Assembly: GCA_023407575.1 (NCBI GenBank)
Contig: JAEYLX010000069.1
Span: 210,289-274,288, forward strand
Source of the DNA: Bacillota bacterium
GTDB taxonomy: Bacteria; Bacillota; Clostridia; Lachnospirales; Lachnospiraceae
Direction: 5' to 3'
Length of the DNA stretch: 64,000 nucleotides
The first letter of the stretch is position 1. Each line of letters starts with the position of its first letter. Both the position numbers and the translations under genes were made by a program. Of this stretch, positions 58,027 to 64,000 are shown one piece after another. The notes under the pieces were generated by a model, which did not search any database, was not told the origin of the DNA, and saw nothing but the letters and a program-made list of their open reading frames with translations.

Positions 58027-59889
58027 ATGAAACGAAGATTAATAGGGTTACTATTAACACTTATTCTGGTTCTATCAGGTTGCAGCGGGAGACAGTCTGA
58101 TAACACGGATAAAATCAATGAGAATGCGGCGATATCTGACAAGCCAGTCATTCAAAATGAGGTAAGAAGTACTGAGGTTGAGGATATTCTTGCAAGGCTG
58201 ACCTTGGATCAAAAAGCTGCACAAATGGTTCAAGGCGCAGTGTACAATGTAACAGATGCCAGTATGAAGAAATATGACTACGGCAGTATACTCTCTACCT
58301 ATGGTGAAGATGCTTTGAATGCGTCGGAATGGAAGAAGTTGATTCTTCAGTTTCAGGAAGCTGCTATAAGTTCAGAAGCGGGTGTTCCCTACATATACGG
58401 GAATGATGCGGTTCATGGGGTTAATACCAGTGAAGGCACGGTTATATTTCCGCATAACATCGGTATTGGTGCTGCTAATAACAAGGAGCTCACTTATCAG
58501 ATGGGGGTAGCCGTTGCAAATGAAGCAAAGTTAACAGGTATGCTGTGGAACTTTGCTCCGTGCATAGCAGCAGCACAGGACCCGAGGTGGGGACGTACCT
58601 ACGAAAGTTATTCCTCGGAGCTAGATATCATAACAGAGCTGGGCACTTCATATTCTAAAGGATTAATTGATGGAGGTATTCTTCCTTGTGCAAAACATTT
58701 CTTTGCAGATGGTAATGTCTTATATGGGACAGGTGAGACACTGGATGGGGTAAATAGGCTGATTGATCGTGGTGATGCACAGCTGTCAGAGGAAGAAATC
58801 CAGGAATTATTAAAGGTATACCAAGCAACAATTGATGCTGGTGTTAAGACAATTATGATTAGCCACAGTAGTTTAAATGGCACTAAGATGCATGCCAACG
58901 AGAAATATATAATGTTATTAAAAAATGAAATGGGATTTGAGGGCTTTATCGTAAGTGATTGGGATTCAATTCATAATATACCCGGTGACAATTTAAAGGA
59001 TCAGACAATTACTGCAATTAATGCAGGAATCGATATGCTGATGGAAGCGGATAATTATGAGAATTGCAGGAAATATATCGTTGAGGCAGTAGGGGAAGGA
59101 ACAATCTCCATAGACCGTGTAAATGATGCGGTTCGCCGAATTCTTACGGTGAAGAAAGAGATGGGAATTCTAGATGACCCGATGATGGAGAAGATAACCA
59201 CAGAGGTTAGTGGTGTAGGTTCACAGGAATACCGGGATTTAGCAAGAACGTTGGTTGAGGAAAGTCTTGTATTGCTAAAGAATGATAGCCAGATACTGCC
59301 TATTAAGAAAGGTACGAAGATATTTGTTATTGGACCTGCTGCAAATGACGTTGGGGCACAGTGTGGTGGCTGGACAACTACCTGGAACGGCAGAACAGAC
59401 GCAGAAAACAATAATAAAAAATGTATACCGGAAGGAAAAACTATACTGGATGGCCTCAATGAGCTTGCTGCTGAGTTTGAACTAACAATTATCACTGACC
59501 CAGAGAAAGCAGAAGAAGCTGATATGATATTGCTCTGTCTGGGAGAAAAGACATATGCCGAATGGAACGGAGACAGTGACAATATCAGTATTAATGGTGA
59601 GCTTGGCCTTAGTGGCAATGCCAGGGCAATTGACTTGGTACAAAGCCTTGGTAAACCTATTGTAGCTTGTATAGTAGCAGGAAGGAATGTCATCATCAGT
59701 GATTATATGGACCAGTGGGAGGGTATTGTTATGTGCTATCTGCCTGGAAGTGAAGGAGACGGAGTAGCTAACGTACTTACAGGAAAGAGCAGCTTTAAAG
59801 GAACCTTACCAATGCCATATTATTCAAAGGTTGAAGATATCAGGACAGATAATGTAATGTTTCCGGTTGGGTATGGATTAAAGTATTAA
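58027..59889 (+). CDS. Surface lipoprotein beta-glycosidase, GH3
   Basis: A 620-residue lipoprotein (Leu-Ser-Gly-Cys lipobox). GH3 barrel motifs: Leu-Thr-Leu-Asp-Gln-Lys-Ala-Ala-Gln-Met, Asp-Pro-Arg-Trp-Gly-Arg-Thr-Tyr-Glu, Ala-Lys-His-Phe-Phe-Ala-Asp-Gly, and the nucleophile Asp in Ile-Val-Ser-Asp-Trp-Asp-Ser. The second domain (about 400-610) has Glu-Glu-Ser-Leu-Val-Leu-Leu-Lys-Asn and Cys-Gly-Gly-Trp-Thr. The barrel resembles the exo-glucanase branch of GH3, so a beta-glucoside substrate is likely. RBS AAGGGAGAG. A terminator follows, so it is probably monocistronic. Confidence 0.92.
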   Translation: MKRRLIGLLLTLILVLSGCSGRQSDNTDKINENAAISDKPVIQNEVRSTEVEDILARLTLDQKAAQMVQGAVYNVTDASMKKYDYGSILSTYGEDALNASEWKKLILQFQEAAISSEAGVPYIYGNDAVHGVNTSEGTVIFPHNIGIGAANNKELTYQMGVAVANEAKLTGMLWNFAPCIAAAQDPRWGRTYESYSSELDIITELGTSYSKGLIDGGILPCAKHFFADGNVLYGTGETLDGVNRLIDRGDAQLSEEEIQELLKVYQATIDAGVKTIMISHSSLNGTKMHANEKYIMLLKNEMGFEGFIVSDWDSIHNIPGDNLKDQTITAINAGIDMLMEADNYENCRKYIVEAVGEGTISIDRVNDAVRRILTVKKEMGILDDPMMEKITTEVSGVGSQEYRDLARTLVEESLVLLKNDSQILPIKKGTKIFVIGPAANDVGAQCGGWTTTWNGRTDAENNNKKCIPEGKTILDGLNELAAEFELTIITDPEKAEEADMILLCLGEKTYAEWNGDSDNISINGELGLSGNARAIDLVQSLGKPIVACIVAGRNVIISDYMDQWEGIVMCYLPGSEGDGVANVLTGKSSFKGTLPMPYYSKVEDIRTDNVMFPVGYGLKY

Positions 59890-59896
59890 TAACTGT

Positions 59897-59936
59897 AAAA
59901 AAGCAATCTTTGCATATGAGCAAAGGTTGCTTTTTT
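59897..59936 (+). terminator. Terminator after the GH3 gene
   Basis: AAAAAAGCAATCTTTGC pairs with GCAAAGGTTGCTTTTTT around a 6-base loop. Confidence 0.92.
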
Positions 59937-60002
59937 AATTCATGACATGTAAAACGACTTGTTGCTTCCTCTTTGAGCTTTTGTAGCTTACAAACAAAAG
60001 AA

Positions 60003-60183
60003 TTGACAAAAAAGTACTAATTGTAGTAAATTTAAAGGTTAATCGATTAATAGAAATCAGAGTAACTATTTATCTTTACTAAATTTAAATATTAAAAAAG
60101 CACTAAAATATACCTAATTCACAAAATTCTTATTGACAAAACATTTTAGACATAGTACGTTTAAATAGGTTAACCGATTAAAT
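60003..60183 (+). promoter_or_regulatory. Tandem promoters with LacI-type operators for the GH87-like gene
   Basis: Two similar modules, 130 bases apart. P1: TTGACA (60003-60008), 18-base spacer, TAAATT, then TTAATCGATTAA (60040-60051). P2: TTGACA (60133-60138), 17-base spacer, TACGTT (60156-60161), then TTAACCGATTAA (60170-60181). Each operator lies just after its predicted start point. Confidence 0.7.
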
Positions 60184-60229
60184 TCAATGTATAAGTGTTT
60201 TAAGAATCTATTAATAAAAGGAGATAGGT

Positions 60230-63200
60230 ATGGAGAAGATTATTTTCAAAAAGAAGAGCATAGCCTCATTCTTGGCATTGGTTCTGGTTTTAACTCAAAT
60301 GTTAACTTTTACACCCACTACGTTTGCAGCAGCTACAACTTATGAGGCAGAATCAGCTACACTTTCGGGGGGATGTGTAAAACAAACTGACCACACAGGA
60401 TATACTGGAACTGGATTTGTAGGTGGTTATACAGATGGAAATAAAGGGAATGCTGCCACTCAGTTTACAGTAAATGCGGCAGCTGCCGGAAATTATAATG
60501 TAACTTTAAGATACGCCAATGGAAATGGAAGCACAAAAACCTTAAGTCTATATGTAAATAATACAAAAATCAAACAGATATCTTTAAATGCAACTGCTAA
60601 CTGGGATTCTTGGGGAACACAGACAGAAACAGTCGCACTTAATCAAGGTAGCAATACCATTAGATATAAATTTGATTCTGCAGATTCAGGGAATGTCAAT
60701 GTGGATAATATCTCTGTGGATACTGCTACAGGCAGTGGTTCACCAGATCTTATTGTAACAGATATTACCTGGTCGCCTGCCAGCCCGACGGCAGGAAGTG
60801 AAGTAGTATTTAGTGCGGTGGTAAAAAATCAAGGCACTGCAGCTACTCCGGCAGGTGTAAAACACGGTTTAAATCTTTTGGTGGATGGAGTTCAGGTGAA
60901 TTGGTGTGACACATATACGACATCAATAGCAGCTGGGGCATCAGTTACACTTACTGCCAACAGTGGACCATCCGGTAAGAATTCCTGGACGGCTACAAGT
61001 GGTTCTCATACTGTGCAGGCGGTTATTGATGATACATCTCTTATTACAGAATCAAATGAAAATAATAATACCTATAATGAAGCAATTTCGATAAGCAGCA
61101 GTACTGGGACACCTGATCTTATCGTTACCGATATCACTTATTCACCAGCTTCTCCTTCCGATGGAAATGAAGTTACCTTAAGTGCGGTAGTAAAGAATCA
61201 AGGAACTGGAGCAAGTCCAGCAGGAACTATCTGCGGTGTGTTATTTACTGTGGATGGCACATCAGTTAATTGGAGTGACAATTATACAGCATCAATTCCT
61301 GCAGGTGCATCGGTTACTGTAACAGCAACAGGCGGACCAAACAGTAAGACAACCTGGAAGGCAACCGGTGGGGCGCATACCATTGCTGCACAGGTCGATG
61401 ATGTGAACAGAATTACTGAGTCCAATGAATCAAACAATACCTACAGCGAGGCCTTAACAGTAGGCGGCGGAGCTACAACACCGGATTTGATTGTAACCGA
61501 TATTACGTATACTCCTGCAACTCCACAGACTGGTAATGAAGTAACCTTTAAAGCTGTGGTTAAAAATCAAGGAACCGGTGCGACTCCTGCAGGAACCACC
61601 TGCGGCGTGCTTTTCTCTGTAAATGGTACAGCAGTTAACTGGAGTGATAATTACACCTCTTCCATACCGGCAGGTGGTTCTGTCACCTTGACTGCAACTG
61701 GTGGAGCTAGTGGAAAAGCAAGTTGGACGTCAACCACAGGTACACATACCTTAACTGCCTTTGTGGATGATATTAATAGAATTACAGAATCTAATGAGAA
61801 CAATAATACCTATAGTGAATCTGTAACGATAAATCCAGCACCCAACCCTGATCTTATCGTAACTGATATATCCTGGTCCCCAGCGTCACCTTCGGCAGGT
61901 AATGCTGTTACCTTCAGTGCTGTGGTTAAAAACCAGGGAACAACAGCAACTCCTTCTGGTACTGCTTGTAATGTATCCTTTTATGTGGACGGTACTAAGG
62001 TTAGTTCTGTGATAAACTATACGACTTCCATAGCAGTCGGTGCCTCCGTTACACTCACACAGAACAGTGGCTCCTGGTCAGCAACAAATGGAATTCACAC
62101 GATTGGAGCTGAAGTCGATGAGACCAATTTAATTGCTGAAATAAGTGATAGTAACAATTCCTATAACGAGAGTATGACGATTGGTACAATTCAGACCTAT
62201 GGAGCAACAGTACCTTATGATACTTATGAGGCTGAAAATCTTACGATTAGCGGTGGAAGTGTAACTGGACCAAGTACAACCTGGTGCGTTGCGGAATCAG
62301 AAGCATCTGGAAGAAAAGCAGTAAAGCTTATGCAAGGTCAGTCTGTAGAATTGACACTTACCAATCCAGCACAGGGTATCGTTGTTCGATATTCCATGCC
62401 GGATAGCGCAACTGGAGCAGATATTTTCCAGAACTTAAGTGTTTATGTTAACTCTACTCATAATACGGATATTTCATTAACTAACCGCTATTCCCATCAA
62501 TATGGACAATATGGTTCTGATGGTGGTGAAATGCAATGGTCTAATACACCTGGCACAAATCATCATAGATATTTTGATGAAAGCCGTGTGCTTTTAGGTC
62601 AGCAGTATACTGCTGGAACTAAAATTAAACTTCAGTGGGATGCAAATGACTATAATCCCAATGGTTCTACCTATGTACTTATCGATCTTATCGAAACAGA
62701 AGCAGTACCAGCTGCATTGACCAAACCTTCCGATTACGTATCCATAACAAACTATGGAGCAGTTGCTAATGACGGGGTTGATGATACAGCAGCTATGACT
62801 TCTGCAATTGCAGCAGTCAATGGAACTACCGTTAAGGGAGTATGGATACCGGAAGGTGCCTTTGATTTTAAAACAGGAACAAGAGGCACCACAAAAATCA
62901 GATTGACAAGCGGAGTTTCTATCAAAGGTGCAGGGATGTGGAGATCAACACTGCAAGGTGCTTATGCTGGTATCTATTTAGTAGGTGGAAATGTGACACT
63001 TTCCAACTTTACGATTAAAGCAGAAGAAACATATCGATCCAATGCAACAGGTATTGCTGGTATCGAAGGAAATGCATTAAATTCTACCATTACAAATCTC
63101 TGGATTCAACACACCAAGGTAGGTCTTTGGTTGAATGAAGGGACAGCAAATGCTTTGATTTCTGGATGTAGAATAAGAGACACCTGGGCAGATGGTATTA

Positions 63201-63859
63201 ACCTGAATGGAGGAGCAAAGAATACAATTGTTGAGCAGTGTAATTTCCGTAATAACGGAGATGATGGTATGGCAATGTGGTCAAAATCCTTAAATGGTGG
63301 AACTGGAACAGTGGAAAGCTGTACTTTTAGATACAATACAATTCAGATTCCAAACCTTGCAAATGGTATCGGAATTTATGGTGGTAAAAATAATACGGTA
63401 AGTAATAATCTTATCCTGGATGTGGTAGACAATGGATCGGGTATTCAGTTTGGAACAAATCATAGCCCAACAGCCTTTACCGGAACCCTTACAGTAAGTA
63501 ATAATCGACTTGTACGTTGCGGTTCCTATCATCATGACTATGGTTATCAAATTGGTGCAATCTGGGGTTACTGGGTTAATAATAACGGATTAGCAAATGG
63601 ACTTACTGTGAATGTGACTTCTAATTTGATTGAAAACAGTACTTATTCGGGTGTGTTCATCGAAGAGCCAAGTTCCAGTGCGGTAGTTAATTACACATCC
63701 AATACTATTAATAATTCTGGAACTTACGGAGTTTATATCAGAGGGTCAGCGAATGGTTCTGCTGCCTTTAATACCAATACGGTAAATGTTGCGCCTTCAG
63801 GAAAGTTTAAAAATGATTCAGCAAGTTTCACGGTAACAGGAACAGGTAATAACTGGTAG
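60230..63859 (+). CDS. Modular secreted GH87-like alpha-1,3-glucanase (CBM - 4x CARDB - CBM-like - beta-helix)
   Basis: A 1,209-residue secreted protein (signal peptide cut near Thr-Phe-Ala-Ala-Ala). Domains in order: CBM6/35-type module (about 36-165, Tyr-Glu-Ala-Glu-Ser-Ala); four CARDB domains, each starting Pro-Asp-Leu-Ile-Val-Thr-Asp-Ile (about 175-655); a second Tyr-Glu-Ala-Glu module (about 665-825); and a right-handed beta-helix (about 835-1209) starting with Thr-Asn-Tyr-Gly-Ala-Val-Ala-Asn-Asp-Gly-Val-Asp-Asp. The helix has Thr-Trp-Ala-Asp-Gly-Ile-Asn and, with its first Asp 23 residues on, Asn-Gly-Asp-Asp-Gly-Met-Ala-Met-Trp-Ser. That is the Asp/Asp-Asp spacing I recall for GH87 alpha-1,3-glucanases. 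A pectate lyase-type activity is the alternative. The substrate may be fungal alpha-1,3-glucan or mutan. Confidence 0.8.
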   Translation: MEKIIFKKKSIASFLALVLVLTQMLTFTPTTFAAATTYEAESATLSGGCVKQTDHTGYTGTGFVGGYTDGNKGNAATQFTVNAAAAGNYNVTLRYANGNGSTKTLSLYVNNTKIKQISLNATANWDSWGTQTETVALNQGSNTIRYKFDSADSGNVNVDNISVDTATGSGSPDLIVTDITWSPASPTAGSEVVFSAVVKNQGTAATPAGVKHGLNLLVDGVQVNWCDTYTTSIAAGASVTLTANSGPSGKNSWTATSGSHTVQAVIDDTSLITESNENNNTYNEAISISSSTGTPDLIVTDITYSPASPSDGNEVTLSAVVKNQGTGASPAGTICGVLFTVDGTSVNWSDNYTASIPAGASVTVTATGGPNSKTTWKATGGAHTIAAQVDDVNRITESNESNNTYSEALTVGGGATTPDLIVTDITYTPATPQTGNEVTFKAVVKNQGTGATPAGTTCGVLFSVNGTAVNWSDNYTSSIPAGGSVTLTATGGASGKASWTSTTGTHTLTAFVDDINRITESNENNNTYSESVTINPAPNPDLIVTDISWSPASPSAGNAVTFSAVVKNQGTTATPSGTACNVSFYVDGTKVSSVINYTTSIAVGASVTLTQNSGSWSATNGIHTIGAEVDETNLIAEISDSNNSYNESMTIGTIQTYGATVPYDTYEAENLTISGGSVTGPSTTWCVAESEASGRKAVKLMQGQSVELTLTNPAQGIVVRYSMPDSATGADIFQNLSVYVNSTHNTDISLTNRYSHQYGQYGSDGGEMQWSNTPGTNHHRYFDESRVLLGQQYTAGTKIKLQWDANDYNPNGSTYVLIDLIETEAVPAALTKPSDYVSITNYGAVANDGVDDTAAMTSAIAAVNGTTVKGVWIPEGAFDFKTGTRGTTKIRLTSGVSIKGAGMWRSTLQGAYAGIYLVGGNVTLSNFTIKAEETYRSNATGIAGIEGNALNSTITNLWIQHTKVGLWLNEGTANALISGCRIRDTWADGINLNGGAKNTIVEQCNFRNNGDDGMAMWSKSLNGGTGTVESCTFRYNTIQIPNLANGIGIYGGKNNTVSNNLILDVVDNGSGIQFGTNHSPTAFTGTLTVSNNRLVRCGSYHHDYGYQIGAIWGYWVNNNGLANGLTVNVTSNLIENSTYSGVFIEEPSSSAVVNYTSNTINNSGTYGVYIRGSANGSAAFNTNTVNVAPSGKFKNDSASFTVTGTGNNW

Positions 63860-63881
63860 ATTATAACAGGATTAAATCAAG

Positions 63882-64000
63882 ACCACCGGCTTAGCCGGTG
63901 GTTTGCTCTGCCCCTATAAGGGGCTTTTACCTGCCAGCGCCCGGAAGGCGCCCTGAGGGATTTGCCAACCGCACTGCTTCCTCAGGCCTGCCCTAAAGGG
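63882..64000. repeat. GC-rich chain of hairpins, possible IS200/IS605 element end or ncRNA (cut by window end)
   Basis: After the last stop the base composition jumps to about 60% GC. Hairpins follow one another: ACCACCGGC-TTA-GCCGGTGGT (63882-63902), GCCCC-TATAA-GGGGC with T-run (63910-63928), GCGCC-N5-GGCGC (63937-63951), CCTGAGG with CCTCAGG (63952-63986) and CCCTAAAGGG (63991-64000). Subterminal hairpins of this type are found in IS200/IS605 elements. The first hairpin could also serve as terminator of the gene before it. Confidence 0.5.

Noticed and set aside
57863..58060. Minus-strand ORF of 65 codons before the GH3 gene
   Set aside because: No RBS, it runs into the GH3 start and signal sequence, and it shows no domain.

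Overview
The window (about 36% GC, strong GGAGG ribosome binding sites, spo0A and spoIVB, [FeFe]-hydrogenase-type proteins, plant-polysaccharide hydrolases) comes from an anaerobic, spore-forming Firmicute. It looks like a plant-fibre-degrading Lachnospiraceae/Clostridium cluster XIVa organism of the Clostridium (Lachnoclostridium) phytofermentans kind. No plasmid, phage or CRISPR array is visible.

Layout. 1-0.7 kb: end of a two-gene ThrE-type exporter. 0.9-3.7 kb: cytochrome b5-like protein, gluconate-dehydrogenase-subunit-3-like protein and a GMC flavin oxidoreductase. 3.9-9.7 kb: copper handling (HMA/TauE-type membrane protein, DUF2318 protein, CopA ATPase, lipoprotein), then an OmpR/HK two-component pair and a small zinc-ribbon membrane protein (9.8-12.4 kb). 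12.6-16.5 kb: a large secreted protein of Big_2 repeats. 16.7-22 kb: DUF523 protein, RecN, SpoIVB, Spo0A. 22.4-30.8 kb: the housekeeping block gap-pgk-tpi-gpmI-secG-rnr-smpB. 30.9-42.8 kb: a galactan utilisation locus with extracellular and intracellular GH53 galactanases, a LacI regulator, a carbohydrate ABC importer and an uncharacterised 610-residue protein. Several promoters here carry LacI-type palindromes just after the predicted start point. 43-48 kb: a kinase-like protein, a small HTH protein, tmRNA (ssrA), and a stretch of small genes that ends in a partial copy of the tmRNA 3' end, suggesting a decayed insertion. 48-50.8 kb: two LysM-GH18 paralogues that seem to have lost the catalytic acid. 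51-57.6 kb: a hydrogenase-like sensory operon. 58-63.9 kb: a GH3 lipoprotein and a modular GH87-like alpha-1,3-glucanase. The last 120 bases are a GC-rich chain of hairpins cut off by the window end.

The most notable system is at 51.1-57.65 kb. Two [FeFe]-hydrogenase-like proteins (the second with a PAS domain and without the usual proton-transfer cysteine), a thioredoxin-like [2Fe-2S] protein and a SpoIIE/PP2C-type phosphatase are followed, with a one-base gap, by a TnpB-family protein. This protein has lost two of the three RuvC catalytic acids but keeps its zinc ribbon. No transposase partner or element ends are seen. A structured stretch and a 28-bp terminator hairpin follow it and could be a guide RNA. 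This looks like a domesticated, nuclease-dead TnpB (TldR-like) that may be an RNA-guided regulator tied to redox or hydrogen sensing. The guide, its target and the regulatory role are inference.
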